Counted from the stretch's first letter, positions 20,876 to 34,578 are shown. The stretch: DNA of 64,000 nucleotides from Helicoverpa zea (GCF_022581195.2 NC_061461.1:10788001-10852000); one strand, 5' to 3'. Notes: generated from the sequence alone by a model not told the origin. Numbers and translations: made by a program.

Positions 20876-21289
20876 CAGGTGCACCACTTTGTGTACTTTT
20901 TTCTGAATTCAGTGAGCAGAGTTTATTTCTAGCTGGTGCTAACAACAAAAACATCAAATTAAGGGCACATTAAAAATCCTCTTTTTAATACCTATACCAC
21001 AGTAACTCTGGTCTACATTATTTTTGCATTATTTAAATATTGTCGTTGAACATTCAGGTGTACCACGAGAAGTTGCTGCATACATTTTGGAAGTTTGCGG
21101 TCAGCGCGTTACGACCTGCCCTAACATGTTTTACGTTGTGCATCTGTGACGCCTTTGTGCTGAACTATGTGTGCGGAATGCTGTGTGTTAAATTGTACGT
21201 AGAATATTTTGGAAGATCTCTTCGTTGTTGTCACTGATAAAATATGTATAAGTATGCAAATATTGCAGGCAGCTTTATGTATTTTTATA

Positions 21290-21387
21290 TAAGGAAGATG
21301 GCCAGGACAGAGCGAAGTGGAAGAAAAGGACACAGAAAGTCGACCCCGTCACGTGACGGGACAAACGCTAGGAAGAAGAAGAAACAA
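21290..21387 (+). mobile_element. LINE 3' end fragment with (GAA)n tail
   Basis: The frame KDGQDRAKWKKRTQKVDPVT followed by a stop and AGGAAGAAGAAGAAAC resembles the last residues and simple tail of RTE/CR1-like LINE proteins of moths. About 100 bp only; assignment is tentative. Confidence 0.4.
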
Positions 21388-21399
21388 AAAGCCGCCTGC

Positions 21400-22290
21400 A
21401 ATTTGATCTTTATGAATCAAACCTGATGAAAACTCTTTTGACTACTAATAAAAATGTTAGCATATCCTACATATTTCTTCAAACGCTTTAATCCTCAGAA
21501 ATACTTTTGTATACTTAACTTATTCGGATCATAAAATCACAGCATTGAATGGATCAGAAGGAAATGTCATACTACATTACAGCCATCAGTGATACCAGAT
21601 TGCGTTCCCGATTCACGAACAATCCTCGAACAAACAGGATCCTAAAAAGGCCTTGTCAGCTTATCTTCGCCATCCGACTCCAGAAAAGCAAACACAATAC
21701 ACAACCGAGTGCCAATCTCCATAGCACATACAGTACTACGTGACAATTGTCCTACCATTCGACAAAATGTAAAATCTAATCTGTAAAACTTTCAAATGAA
21801 GTGTCATTTGAATTCGCGACATCTATACGAAATGACGGTTCGTGTTCCAGTACAATTCAGCTAGCGATACGGTGGGACTTTCCGACTTTATATCGCCATA
21901 TTAGACTGGATTCGCACTTTAGGGTTGCTCGCTTGTACTATCGATATGTTGTTTGTATTTTGTTACGAGTAAAAAGCTTGGTTCACCTATCAGAGATCAC
22001 CTATCTCAAGAGGCAAATATGAACAAGACACCTTTTACTGTTTAAGTTTAATTTATTCCCCACAATACCAGACAAATATTTTAGATTACTCATAATCCTT
22101 TTCGGGATTAATAAACAATATTTAATTTTGTTCTACTACAAAAGTTTTGTACTTCGTGCATAATACAAGCGTTTCATGCCACTTTAAGCTGTCCAAAGGA
22201 CGTTTAATGCATTTATAAATCATCAAACATTCTTTCTTATTCTTCTTTAACCCCTGAAGCAAAAAGTCCTGAAATAAGATGTTTTTGGTC
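21400..22290. other. Anonymous non-coding stretch
   Basis: No gene or repeat recognised; short frames only. Confidence 0.5.
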
Positions 22291-22426
22291 TTACCACAAA
22301 AACTTTTTAACGTCAGTTTAAGACTTGTCTAAAAAAATGTCAAATTATGACGTTGACATATGGTTCATTTTGGAGCCACATTTTTTTTAGACAAGTGTAA
22401 AACAGTGGTTAAAGTTTTTGTAGTAA
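22291..22426. mobile_element. Palindromic 136-bp MITE, copy 1
   Basis: Ends TTACCACAAAAACTTT and AAAGTTTTTGTAGTAA are inverted; an inner pair ACTTGTCTAAAAAAATG / CATTTTTTTTAGACAAGT is also inverted around a centre ATGACGTTGACATATGG. No coding capacity. Three further copies (32699, 53501, 59410) show it is a mobile family. TA at the junction suggests a Tc1/mariner-type MITE. Confidence 0.8.
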
Positions 22427-22429
22427 GGC

Positions 22430-25400
22430 CATTTATGTTTGTTCGATGTGTGGTTTTTTAATACATTTTCTAAAACAGAAATATCGTATGTACCCCCATC
22501 CCTACAAGCTACCTCAGCTGTATTGTTTTGTATTGTAAATATACAGCGGACGGCCAGCAGCCAGCACTGATTCCTAGTATTAACATAATCCCGTGTTTTG
22601 TTGGAATTATTCATCCTTGCTGCACTTGCAGCATAAACATCTGTTTCTAGTTTGGGGAGTGCACTGTCGTTTGGCTTTTAGATTTGACCAATACATTATG
22701 GAGTATTTTAAGCTGACTTTGTACTAAGATTTCTTCTTGGAAGAACAATTTTTTGTACGTAAGAAGCTAAAAGCAACTCACACTTAACAATATAGTAAAG
22801 ACAGAATTTGGACCAACTCCAAAATGTGTACAAAGTATCTTGTCTAAGATCATAAAAGCATATTTTGAAACTCGCTACAATATAAAATTTAGAAACTTAA
22901 ATGGTTTCCAAGATTACAAAAATAGCAACTGCTAATAAAAATGATATAAACTATTACAAAGCAAAATAAACTTTAAGACAATGGATACATAGTTGTAATT
23001 TTAAAGTCACCGAAGCGAAAGAAATAGCTTCAGAAACCAATTATCTAGAAGAGAAACTGCAAATAAGAAATAAAGTAATTGTTGGAATAAAATTGTTCTT
23101 ACTTCGTGCAGTTAGAAGATATTATATGGCTTTATTATTTTTGTGACCTTATTTTGTAGTTGTCTTTGTCTCGATATTTGAAACACGGCTTAATATTTTG
23201 ATAAACAGTTAAATTTCTTTATCATCAATTGGCTGTAACTAACCAATACTTAAGTCAGCTTCTTCTCTCAATATTTAAATGTAGTTACTAATGTATCTTA
23301 ATTCATTCCCTTCGTGATCTTCCTCATTTATCCGCCCATAACTTCTAAGCTTGCATCTTTAACAAATTTTTGATTTATAATATCTGTTTTAAACTTTATA
23401 TTACCTACTAAAGGTACCGTTACTTTAGTACAAACACTCTCTCTGTTCCTTACAAAGGTTCGTTCCAAATTGTCAAGTTCTGCAAATAACGGCCGAACTC
23501 TTTCGGGGTCTCGAAATTGCTTCTATCACAAACACTAACCAAGATCGATAGGTTCCTCTCGGACTAATCTTCGCAATATTTTCAGCTTCGACACATTAGT
23601 GCTGTACCAATTAGTGTTGTGTCGTTAGCGTGTAATTTACTGTCACAATCAGACGACGGAGTGCTGTGATGGTGTTGTATTACGTGTCATAGGAATTGTG
23701 CAATGTAAAAGTTTTTTTTTAAGATATGTATTCATCTTAGATTTTAGGGAATTTGTTTTAACTGATGACAATTTGTTAAAGGTAAAGTTGATTCAGAATA
23801 AATATATGCACTTTACGGGAAATTATAGCAGAATTCCCAAAATGGAAATGCAACAAAAATCTCTTATCATGGTGATATAAACAATTACCTAGGTACAATA
23901 TAATATGGGGGCATATAAGCTGTTTACAAAAAATATACAGACACACCACAATACTTCTAAAGAAACCACATATAAACTGTCAAAGAATTAATCCTATAAT
24001 CAACACTGCAACATTGCACAAACCACAGCACCACAGCAAAGTACAAACAAAACTGACCTTTAAACAACCAATCGAAGTCCAAGACATTATTTCTTAGCAA
24101 TTCAATTGTCCAGCGCACTGAACACTGAACACGTAACTAAGTCCCCACTAGTGTTAAGACTCACGAACCAGTGATTAAAGATAGTACTTCCTTGCTACAA
24201 TAAATGTGGTCGTGTTAGTTGCTACCGCTGTTGTGTGTCTTGTTTTTGTGTAATACATTTTGGTTTGGATGTAGTTTTGGTTTTAAAGTACTAACATTAA
24301 AGTTAATCAGGAATTTTGTCGGCCACGGAGGCTGTTCTCACTAAGGAGATCAGCCAGCTACAAAGGACTTTAACGCACAAACAATTGCGCAGACACTGGT
24401 GCACTCTCTATTCCTTCACTTTCATAGTCTGATAGATCTGTAGTCCGACATGACTGGAGAGAGATTAGGCGCATGATCGACATTTAGGTACTATGTGAAT
24501 ATAGAAGCAACGAGGCAATACGAATAATAATTAGGCTCTTTTTTCACATTCGTAAAGATCCTCATATATTATAGAAAGTAGAAGAGCTTAAGAATCAGTG
24601 TCAGAGTACTTTTCATATTATGTATTTTGTATCAGCATTAAATACGACTGCAGCAAGAAACGTGATATTTCTGAAGCACGTGTTTTAGCTTGATGAACCT
24701 GTATTTTGCTTTCCAATTTTAATGGAACATCCATCAACATTTTACTAACTATAATCCCAAGGTAGAAGCCAAAGCCTAAAGTTTGAACTACATTAAATAT
24801 CTTCAGCTTATGTAAACAAAGCCGTGGAACATGTTATGAGAAGATAAGACTGAATTTACGTTTCTAAGATATCTTAATTTAAATCAGCGAGACGTTTTAC
24901 ACACCCGTTTTATTAAATCTCAGCTAATGTTTTAAATTAACAATAACTACTTAAGATTCTACGTTCTTGGATAATAAATTAAACTTTTGGTAAATGAAAA
25001 TTTTAAGGCTGAAACTTATTTGTGATAATCTCATGTGAAAAAGCTCGTTAAGTGTAATTTGTAGGGCACATAAGAAATTAATGTGTTGGCCTATATAAAA
25101 CCACATGACTACTTATCGCTTTAAGAAACATTTTCTACAATGTGCCTACTTTTCTTTCTTTTGAAGATTTTCAAAAGAGTACACTTGTCACTACGACAGT
25201 AATATCATACCTTACAAACGTAAAAAAATATATGGAATCGATGAAAGTTTGGTAACTCTTTGACGCAAAAACTACTGAACTTTTAATGGAATACTTCAGC
25301 AGTACCAACACTATTTTCATCAAAACAAAACACGCGATATTTTGCGTCTGGGTGCGCAAGTACTTCCCTTAAGATGCGGGCAAAACCACAAGAAACACTA

Positions 25401-26689
25401 CATAATATAACTAAATTATTACCTAGATATTATCCCTGAATAGCCCAGTTGATTGCACAAAGAACATAATATACCTGAAACTAGCGTAGCATTGAAACGT
25501 TTGTCAACTTGATGAATATAGTATGTTACCTGTACTGTTGTCGACTTGTTTGTTTGTTTGTTGTTATTTTTGGGTATTTGTGTAGTTTGTGAGTGAAGCT
25601 TAGTTTGAACTGGGTGAGTGTTGCTGTTACAGGTAGTAACTAATGAATGTCGCGGTACTTTTTTCTTTTTTAATTGCCTAATAATCTGAGGTCAGTTGAA
25701 ATGGTAAACTGATAGACAAAAACTCTTAATGAGTTGGATGAATAAGAAATGTCTCAGCGTTAAAAAATGACGTTTATATGTACCTCTACACTTCTACAGT
25801 CAGCAAAAATTTGGTATACAGCCGTATGAATGACCTTGGAGACTATAAATTAAGAATATTTCAATCAATACAATAAATTATCTGTTTGTTACTGCTTACA
25901 AATTCTATGTTTTATGTGTATTAAAATATTTAATAGTAACAATATTTGGAAAGGAGACACTGGATAGAGGAGTACAAATACATGACGAGGAAATGAGGAA
26001 CTTAATCTATTTTATCGAATAGTGCCTTGCAGTGTAAATACCCATTATGGAACTATGGGGTTTGGTCTCAATTGTCGCGATTATAGATTTTATAAATTTC
26101 AAAAAGTTATCTAGCTTTCATTCAAGACATACCCTAAGTAGAGTACAGTATCTAAGTAGAACACTGGAGAGGGTGCACATTTTTGGAGGAAGTATTTTAT
26201 TGAAATTAAGGATCAAGAACGACTGAAACTGCCAGGCGTACTTAGTTTATAATTCTATTATGTATCATAAATATATTTTAGTTTGTACTTAGTAGAAGTT
26301 TTTAATTTATTTAAATAGTGTAAACGTGCACTGTGTCTTAAATATCAAAACTGTATTTAATATGAAGTACACCCACCTGCTTTGTTTTAGAGCTCAGACG
26401 GTACATTTTAATTACAGGTTTTTTGTACCACCATTAACTTTGTTTCTCATTTTTAATTAAAAGCTGTTTTATTTTATAATTATTATTTTTTATGAGTACT
26501 TGCGTTTGGTATAACTTTTATCCTAGTATAAGTTTAACATGAATTCTTATGAATAATTTTCATTGTTTTATTTTGCGTGTCAGTTTTTCATAGGTTAAAC
26601 TATTTCATTAAAATCATTATAAAAAAGAATAGGGTTTTTCTAACATGATTTCTGTTTTTATTTTAATTAACTTCAGATTTCCTACTGCT
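22430..26689. other. Anonymous AT-rich stretch
   Basis: More than 4 kb with no supported gene, RNA or repeat. A slightly more GC-rich patch at about 23530-23690 was inspected as a possible 5' exon but has no convincing donor. Confidence 0.45.
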
Positions 26690-26860
26690 TCCGTATGTCT
26701 CTCAGACGGACACACCAAAACCCTTGAACCGATTTAAATTGTTTGGTACTGAGCTTGCCTATAACCAGAAAAGAATATAGACTACTTTTATTTGCTACTT
26801 TAGAACCTTGGGGAACCTTAAGCCTCGACTCGAACAAAAGCTTTAATTAATTTAGGCATC
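26690..26860. mobile_element. Diverged lepidopteran repeat fragment
   Basis: Includes CTCAGACGGACACACCAAAA, TTGAACCGATTTAAATTG and a 'tagactacttttattt' segment, the recurring wording of old lepidopteran SINE-like repeats (compare 48440-48555 and 60603-61180). Ends are not definable. Confidence 0.35.
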
Positions 26861-27644
26861 TATAAATAACAAAATAACACATTTAATTTTCAATGACCAT
26901 TTCCCTCAATCATTTTGACTATAATCATCAAATACCCTGACGATAAACAATCACAAATTCCATCTGACACCTGACAGTTATTGAACTAGGCTTACCTAGA
27001 TTCGATTTATCACAACATAATAGTATTATTCTCGAAGGTTCGAATATACTAGACAAAGGCTATATTATTGTAATCAGCAGTAACGGAATTATTTGGCAGT
27101 TTCCCTGAATAATTTATAGGATTTACACGGATATAATTAGGGTATCTATCAGTTATTTTTTCGCTTCTTACAAATTAAATTGGTCATTGGAGGAAATGTA
27201 GGTATATGTATTTTATGCTTATGCCTTCAATGATTCTTGAAAATATGTTTTTGCGAAAAATATTTTAAAAGGATAGCATGAAAAAGATCAATTTTTGTTC
27301 CCAGTGCACTGTATTTAATATTTTTGATAGCATTATTTTTATTGTCCTGTTGCAGGGCATAGGCCAATCTTACCACAGAGAAGACTTGACAGACAATGAA
27401 ACCATTTCTAATCATACCTTTAACATATACAGACACAACTAATAAAAAATAACACACTACTGTACCCACATATTTCCCGCTATAACTCAGTCCCCCCTTT
27501 AGGGAGCGTGTCCAAGACAAATTCCCTAACGTGCCTAATTGTGCCAACATTTACTTCCTTAATCACGTACAATAGCAAGAAGAGAACGAAAGCTATAAAT
27601 GTCTTGCGGACCTTCTACAGATATTTCCTAATAAATAACACTAG

Positions 27645-28072
27645 CCATTTTCCCGCGTTTTCACCCGCGTCCCATGGGAACTACTGGAGTAAAGTACAGT
27701 CTATGTTACTCGCAGATAATGAAACTTTCTAATGATGAAAAAGAAATTTTTTATCGGTCCAGCAGTTTTCGAGTTTATCCATTACAAACAAACTGTAATT
27801 GAACATCTTAAGCAGTCGTTAAACGTAGTCAGAAGCCAGTAAGTCTGACACCAGTCTTACCAAAGGCTATTGGGTTGCCCGGGTATCTGGGTTGAGGAGG
27901 TCAGATAGGCAGTCGCACCTTGTAAAACACTGGTACTCAGCTGGATCCGGATAGACTGGAAGCCTACCCCAACAAACTTGAGAAAAGGCTCGAGAGATGA
28001 CGATCAATTACAAACAAACACACAAAAATACAAATGTTCCTCTTTATAATATTAGTATAGATAACGATTATT
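27645..28072 (-). mobile_element. Lepidopteran repeat interrupted by a SINE
   Basis: CTAGCCATTTTCCCGCGTTT with TCACCCGCGTCCC at the left, GGTCCAGCAGTTTTCGAGTT in the middle, and CCTCTTTATAATATTAGTAT at the right are the two ends of one repeat copy in minus orientation. SINE-A at 27794-28006 splits it. Confidence 0.6.
27794..28006 (+). mobile_element. SINE-A copy with 13-bp target duplication
   Basis: Flanked by ATTACAAACAAAC at 27781-27793 and 28007-28019. Body contains GGTTGCCCGGGTATCTGGGT and ends CTCGAGAGATGACG. Inserted into an older lepidopteran repeat. Confidence 0.85.
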
Positions 28073-28906
28073 TTTATCGTCCGACCAATATTGCCTAAGT
28101 AAATATTGGAGCGTAGGGGAAAATAAGCATTATGGCCCAAATTATCTGATTGTGTTTAGGTATCTAATGGGCCTCGTGAGTTATGTACTCAGGTCTTTCA
28201 GGGTAGAAAGGAAACCTGTAACGGTTGGTTAATCGGACTTTCGTTATAGGTTTACTTACCCTGAATTATTGTAATGTTGCTTCAATTGTTTTTTAGGTGA
28301 TCTTAATATCCTTAAAACAGGTATCTTTTTCATAGGATGTCATCCGAAATTGCATTCATTCAATGTACTTTCAAACAGTCTCATTCATAGCTATTCAATA
28401 TATTTATACTAATAACAATTAGTTCCAAAGCAAATAAAGCTACATCGAAGTTCAAACATTTGAAGAATGAAAATCCTCTACATCCTCTTACTTATAAAAG
28501 ACGAAGCTTCAACAAACGAATAAATCTTTAAAAACATGTTCACTACTCGAGATATCCGAACAGACTATTCGAAGAATTACGAAGATATTTTCAAAGCACT
28601 AAACAGCGAAGGATAGAAAAATGAGCGGATATGACATGACGCAGGTAGATTCGGAACCTCCGCCTAGGTGAGGTAACGTTCTGTAGGCATGACCAAAACT
28701 GTCGGTGTAACTCGACCGAAACGTTGGAAAATAAAAAGGTATTTATTTAGTTGTTGTAGGTTTGTTTATTTGATTGTACATTATATTTTAAAATAAACTA
28801 TATTTACAGAAAAGGTATTTATTTCCTTCATATGTATCATTTTTAAGTCCCGATTATAATATACATATATTTATAAAATATTTGACAGCTCAGTTACGAG
28901 TGAACT
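28073..28906. other. Anonymous non-coding stretch
   Basis: No gene or repeat recognised in about 800 bp. Confidence 0.45.
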
Positions 28907-29079
28907 CCTGCCGGGGCTGCGGGTTGTTCGAAAGAGATACCGCGGCCCTAGCACATAAAAAGGCCTACGACGGAACACGACGGTTTTTAGCCAGTAAGAG
29001 TCTGACACTCCCTCACCGCTGCTAACCCACACCGGGAGGGGACATTTGATGATTTTTGACGTCGTTAAAAAAAAAAAAA
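28907..29079 (+). mobile_element. SINE-B (poly(A) family) with 15-bp target duplication
   Basis: Head CCTGCCGGGGCTGCGGGTTG, body GATACCGCGGCCCTAGCACA, GAACACGACGGTTTTTAGCC, end CATTTGATGATTTTTGACGT plus poly(A). Duplication AGTTACGAGTGAACT lies at 28892-28906 and 29080-29094. No coding frame; depends on a LINE for movement. Confidence 0.85.
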
Positions 29080-29311
29080 AGTTACGAGTGAACTAACTAC
29101 GCGTTGGGGTTCCTTAAAACATACAAATGTCGAATATTTTTGGTTGTACAAAAAATGGGCGGGTTCTAAGGAATGCCTTTGAATGCGGAGGTAGTAACGT
29201 TCCTCGTCCCCCAAACACCCGCATTTTGGCGACGCTACTTTCTTGCAGATTTTCCGACATCACCGACATATGACATCTCCGCTCATCATTTCGTTCTCTA
29301 CGAAACTAAAG

Positions 29312-29376
29312 TATTTCCAATGTACAGTCTGCCTTCATAGTACTTATTTCCAATGTGCATTCCGCCTTACTACTTA
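29312..29376 (+). repeat. Imperfect tandem duplication, 33-bp unit
   Basis: Two adjacent units start TATTTCCAATGT and share CNGCCTT-type middles and TACT ends (29312-29344, 29345-29376). Confidence 0.6.
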
Positions 29377-30904
29377 TTTGCTCGCAAAAGGCTGCACAAA
29401 AAAGCATGTTTACGTCTGCTAACAAGGCTCCATGTTCCCGTATCTATGCAATAGTTGCGAGATTTGATTTGTATTTTGTATTTTAATCGGGGGAAATGTT
29501 GAGGGATGGTATGGTACTTGTAGTATTGTAAAGATTTTTTATTATCTGTCGTAATTAATACTAATTACTCCTATAGGTACAAGTACGTTATTTCATAAAA
29601 AATCGTGACTTCCTTCACCATTGAGTTATATCAATAAATTGGCAAACCATTATCGGCTGTTTAATAGCAGATTTGACCAATGGTAAATTTGACGGTTGTG
29701 TGGCTGGTTATGGTTTGGTTAATATACTTGAAAAGTGGTATCCTTCTAAAACGTACACCCAAAGAATGTTAATTATTTAACTGCTAAAAAGAAGAGAATT
29801 CTAATCCAAATGTCTCGTTATAATTACCCAGAAAATCAGAGAAAATACCTATCACCAAAACTATTCCAGTAACATCAACAATATCTATTACTTTTATATA
29901 CGATACCAAAATAAATACAACAACTAGTCTATTATAATTAAAGTTGATGTACCGTAAAGCCACAGAATATAATAAACGTAGTTTTAGCTACAAAATGAGT
30001 GGGATGGTTTCTGAATATTTAATTCGCAAAGGCTCAAATAAATGATGTGCGGTGAAACGATGAATCTAGTTATGCGTACAGCATTTTCACTATTATTATG
30101 CCAGTTTTAAGAGGGTTAACCTTGGTTAAAATACACAATGAATGCAGTTTTAAATAAATTCAACTTGAAAAACTTTCTATTAATATAAACGCGAGAGTTA
30201 AAGTTTTTGTTGTCTTTCGTGCTTTCACGTCAAAACTACGAAAGCGATTCAAATGTTAGTACACAGATATTCAGAGAGCTAGGGAAAGGATGTAAGTAGA
30301 TGCAGATATTTTTTTTTCTGGATGTAATTTCCCTCTAATGTGAGTGGCACCCTTGGAGTACAACTAGTATATAATGATAACACAATATGTTCAAAAATTG
30401 CGTATATTAGCAAAATTAACACCTATATTAACACCATAATCACTCGAACGACCGACTTCAAAAGCTAGATTTTTTTCGTGTTAATTCAGACCATACAAAG
30501 ATATCGTTATAAAAATCAAAGTCAAACATTTTAGAACGTTCCAAGCACAGACATTATTAATTCAGATCTGCTATAATCCATTCTACATGATACATGCGCC
30601 ATCTCACTAAGAAGTAATTGGTGTTACGGGTTCCTTAAATTAATCCGACCTAACATAGGTAGGTACAAACTTCGTCTAACTTTAACTTTATCTACATAGA
30701 AACGTAGCATTGACATGTCTGTTTGTCATTTCAAAATAACTTCAAAAATATTCCATAGTCCTTATAATTATCACCTGTGCCCAAAAACCATTAAACCTAT
30801 GTAATGTGATTGATCGCGGTTGTCTCCAAAACAGATTATTTGAGTTTGATTAGACTTTCACTGCAACATAGCTGAAATGACAAAGTATAACATAAGCTAC
30901 GCAC
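29377..30904. other. Anonymous non-coding stretch
   Basis: AT-rich; nothing supported. Confidence 0.45.
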
Positions 30905-30975
30905 AACGCTCAATCTTTCTATGTGCAGGAGGAGGCCTGAGCCCAGCAGTGGGACGATAAAAAAAGGCTGATAAT
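30905..30975 (-). mobile_element. SINE tail fragment (9383 family)
   Basis: GCAGGAGGAGGCCTGAGCCC, AGCAGTGGGACGATAAAAAA and GATAATGATGATGA form the reverse complement of the tail of the SINE at 9383-9669. 5'-truncated. Confidence 0.65.
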
Positions 30976-30979
30976 GATG

Positions 30980-32698
30980 ATGAACTTAAACCAGTTTACT
31001 TCTGATAAATTATTTTGGTCCCACTACAAAAACGTTAAACAGATGTTCGACACGTTTCTCCACATTTTATGTGGAGAATTTTCCTAGGTTCTAGTATAAA
31101 TGAAAGGCATTTAAAAGTGAGCAAAGCCACGTTGTTAAATTATAAGTATAACATGTTCCAACTGTATTTGTAATTTAGACATGTTGCGTAGATCGAGCTG
31201 TATATTAAGATTCTGGATATCGGTCGGGTATTGTCGGGTAGATAAAGTTTCGGGCACTTTATTGTGGTTCAAAGGGAGATGATGGGGGATGTATATTAGG
31301 GAAGTTATACCACTGTTTGTCACGAGGTTTCTTGTTACAGAATTGGAAATGAATTTTGATGTGCGATTTTGAAGTGAACATACTTTGGTGATATTTTTGA
31401 ATTTTATCACAATATGAATTCACACTCTTTGCTTGTTAACAAGTTTAGAATACGCTAAGCCTAAATACAAAAGTACCTATTGTTGTAAAGTCTCAGCTTT
31501 GGGTACTTACATGGAACCGTTTTCTATCAAAGCAGCAGCAGCACGTGCAATCGCTCTTAGATATTGATTGTTTTTTTTTGCAGTCTCGCCAGTTGCATTC
31601 AAAATGTACCGTAAAAGATATTTTTTCGAAATTTTATCCGAACCGTCTTTTCCTATTTAGAATACTCCAAAACCTTCCATTTAAACAAGAAATCCAAGAT
31701 CTGCGTTATAAATCCTTCCCAACAAAATAATAATACGAAAATACTACTAACATTTACATAGAAAACAACGTTATTACATTTTCAGTATTCCATCTAGGAT
31801 TCAGAGTTATGCAAGGCCGTTAAAAGCCGTCCGCACTATAAATCTATCTGGCACGTCCGTCGAATGGAATCAACAGGTCAGATACTGTTTTCAGATCCAA
31901 AATTTATATCATATTAAAAAGGGTGGAGAAACCTGATCTTTTAGACGAGTAAACTATTTTTGGAACTAGAGGTAATATAATATGGTAAGTATAACAGATA
32001 TAGTTGCATATGTGTCAACTAAGAATTATGTTTAAAATTAATATTGAATTCAGACTTCAAAACGTAGCCATACTCAAAGGTCTTTAGGTCTATTAAGTCA
32101 AAAACTTTTGATAATACATTTAAAACGCATCATGAAGACACCTGGCTAACTGATCCTTTTGACCAATAAAATCTAAATACTAGTGCGACCGTAGACTACC
32201 CACAAAACTGTCGGTCAACTATCAGCAAACAAAGGTAACCGTGAATCGGCTGATATTGGTCGTCGGAATGTGCACATTGTCATACGCCACACTATCGACC
32301 GACAAAAAGTTTGCAGTCTACCTAGTCTAAATTCCCTATCAACGAACCCATTTAATTAAATATTGTAAATCTCATCTGTGTGTGTCGTAAAATAAATATA
32401 AAGATAACAGGGAAGTAGAATTCGAGAACGGTGATGAAATTCAACTCGTAAAATGAATAGAGTGGGGACTTTATGATCTCGTAAAGCCGGGCTTGTGACC
32501 ACTTCTTGTAAAACCAGGAATAAAGAATATTTTTTTCTCTTTTTTTACATAAATAAAATTTGGTTGTTGGTGTATTAATTTAGTAAAGATGGCAGAGTTT
32601 TTAATTGAAGGCTTAACGAAAATTATTTTTTTACCGCATTCTTAGTTTTTTGTGTTTTACCATAAACGAAGAGTAAATGTATGTAAAGAAATACCGTC
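30980..32698. other. Anonymous non-coding stretch
   Basis: No gene or repeat supported. Short frames at about 31135-31410 and 31545-31730 have no recognisable content. Confidence 0.45.
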
Positions 32699-32834
32699 TT
32701 ACCACAAAAACTTTTAAACGTCAGTTTATGCCTTGTCTAAAAAAATGTCAAATTATGACGTTGACATATGGTTCATTTTGCAGCCAAAATTTTATTAGAC
32801 AAGTGTAAAACAGGGTTTAAAGTTTTTGTAGTAA
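32699..32834. mobile_element. Palindromic MITE, copy 2
   Basis: Same family as 22291. Differs from copy 4 (59410) at only a few positions over the whole length, and the two also share the left flank TACCGTC. Confidence 0.8.
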
Positions 32835-32873
32835 GGCCCATAAAGTCCAAAAGTGATAGACAACTTTGGCTTA

Positions 32874-33072
32874 GGCCCGGTTGTTCGGACGTTACGGTAA
32901 AGTTAAAGTTAAAATTTGAATTTGTTAATTTGACGTTTTTATTATGAAATTTTAATGTTCGTAAAACGAACTGGTACTTCAACAACGCTTTTTGAATTTA
33001 AGCCCTTTTAATTTTACTGTAACTAGAATTTAACCCTAACCTTGACGTAACTGAGCTTCGAACAACCGGGCC
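32874..33072. mobile_element. Tourist-like (PIF/Harbinger) MITE, 199 bp
   Basis: Perfect 14-bp inverted termini GGCCCGGTTGTTCG and a 3-bp TTA duplication (32871-32873, 33073-33075). Terminal GGCC... and TTA target are characteristic of Harbinger MITEs. No coding capacity. It lies 39 bp from the palindromic MITE. Confidence 0.85.
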
Positions 33073-33075
33073 TTA

Positions 33076-34214
33076 GTGAGATAAAGATTATTTTTGAAAC
33101 CTGTACATAGAAATAAACAAAAAATTGCAACATTAACTTTGGAAATAAGGTCATTAAAAACTGAAAGAGATCATAGCTACCAATATAGCTTTGATAACAA
33201 ATCTGTTCCAAAAATAAAACTACCCACAAAAGCAAAACCAACCAAACAAAGAACCAGGTACATTGTTTTGACCACCAATAAAATGTAGATTGTCGAAGCG
33301 AATTTAAATAGAGAAGTATAGTCTCTATCCAGTTTCGACGTACGTAAACAAATTCAATATGCATTTATTCCGAGTTCTGTGGGTCTCACTCATTTGAATA
33401 AGTTTAGGCAATTCGGCTTAGGTATCTAGAGTCACCGACCTATGCCCGGTAAATGTGCTTTCCTTGCCTTCCGTTACTTTGCGGAAAATCAAGGCCTCTG
33501 AGTTTTCTTGTCGTGATTTTTTATTAGATTCTGTTTCTCTTTTTTTGCGTTGGTTTTCATTGCCTTTGAATCGGATTTTCTAAATGTATTGAGGGCTGTG
33601 GAAGAATTTATTGTGGTCTAAAGTTTGATGTTGGTATTAGGGGTTTAGATTATTTGTTCCTTGGATCATAAATCGCCATTAACGAAAGCCTAGAAGATGT
33701 TGCCACTGAAATATGAAAACTCCATTTCTTCCTTGGGTTTAAAGGTACATCTTTCAAACGAACAAAGAACTAGAGTTAAAATAAAGCACCACTCTCGCAT
33801 TGTTTACTAATAAAATTACTTTAATGAAAACCAGTCGCAGAGAAATATTTTTTGTTTTCTGTAAAAACAAAACATGTCTCACAGAATGAGCATTCATTTG
33901 TTTATTTACAACTCGCGCTTCACAAAAAATGTTACCTTTTAATCCGCTCCCTTAAAACTGTAACCTATTAACCCAGTACCACTTCTCTCCATTATTAGGC
34001 CGTATCAGACTACTGTAAGACAAAGCAAGCCCAAGGGAGCACTACGTTGAACCAGCCACTATCAGTCATGTCTAGAGGCTCCATCTTGTCATAATATCCC
34101 CCGAGTAATCTACTACAAGGGGTAAAGTCTAGTGCTACATGAAAAAACTTGAATAATTAATTTTAGATAGGTACGTATAAAAATGTTAAGGATTTTCTTC
34201 TTTCGTACCTAATA
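33076..34214. other. Anonymous non-coding stretch
   Basis: No gene supported; frames seen on both strands at 33023-33364 are AT-rich and overlap each other. Confidence 0.45.
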
Positions 34215-34578
34215 ATAATAGTGAATAAGCAATTTTATTTGTTTCATAATAAGTCCCTATCTGATAATTGTGGTATTTGTGAGGATCCATATCATATATT
34301 GCTGGAATGTGTTCGATTTGAGGCTGGGAGAACCTGGCTAGCAAACGCCTTTAAATTAAACAGACTGGACGTTGGCACATACAATGCGATTCTTAGTCAA
34401 TCCAATTCTAAGGTGGCAAAGTGCCTTTTTGAATTAATGGCATCAAAGTAGTTTTGTTTTAGTATCTATTCAATTTTAAGTACTTACCTGTAAATTAATT
34501 GCAATCAGATGTGATTAGGGTATAATGGGACTGGTATGCACAATGTGTAAAAGTCCTTATAATAAATTAAAAAAAAAA
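34215..34578 (+). mobile_element. 5'-truncated LINE ending in poly(A)
   Basis: A frame contains NCGICEDPYHILLECVRFEA, the CxxC...H...C pattern (Cys-Cys-His-Cys finger) at the very C-terminus of jockey/R1-type reverse-transcriptase proteins, and ends at TAG 34449-34451. A 110-bp 3' untranslated region with AATAAA near 34560 runs into A10. The 5' break is near the AATAATAATAGTG sequence at 34208; target duplication not found. Confidence 0.6.

Noticed and set aside
23530..23700. Possible promoter and 5' exon
   Set aside because: Slightly GC-richer, but no consensus splice donor and no open frame of note.
31135..31410. Minus-strand frame of 91 codons
   Set aside because: Composition is ordinary for AT-rich DNA and no domain is visible.
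33023..33364. Minus-strand frame of 113 codons, hydrophobic
   Set aside because: It overlaps the right end of a Tourist-like MITE and low-complexity AT-rich DNA; no conserved features.
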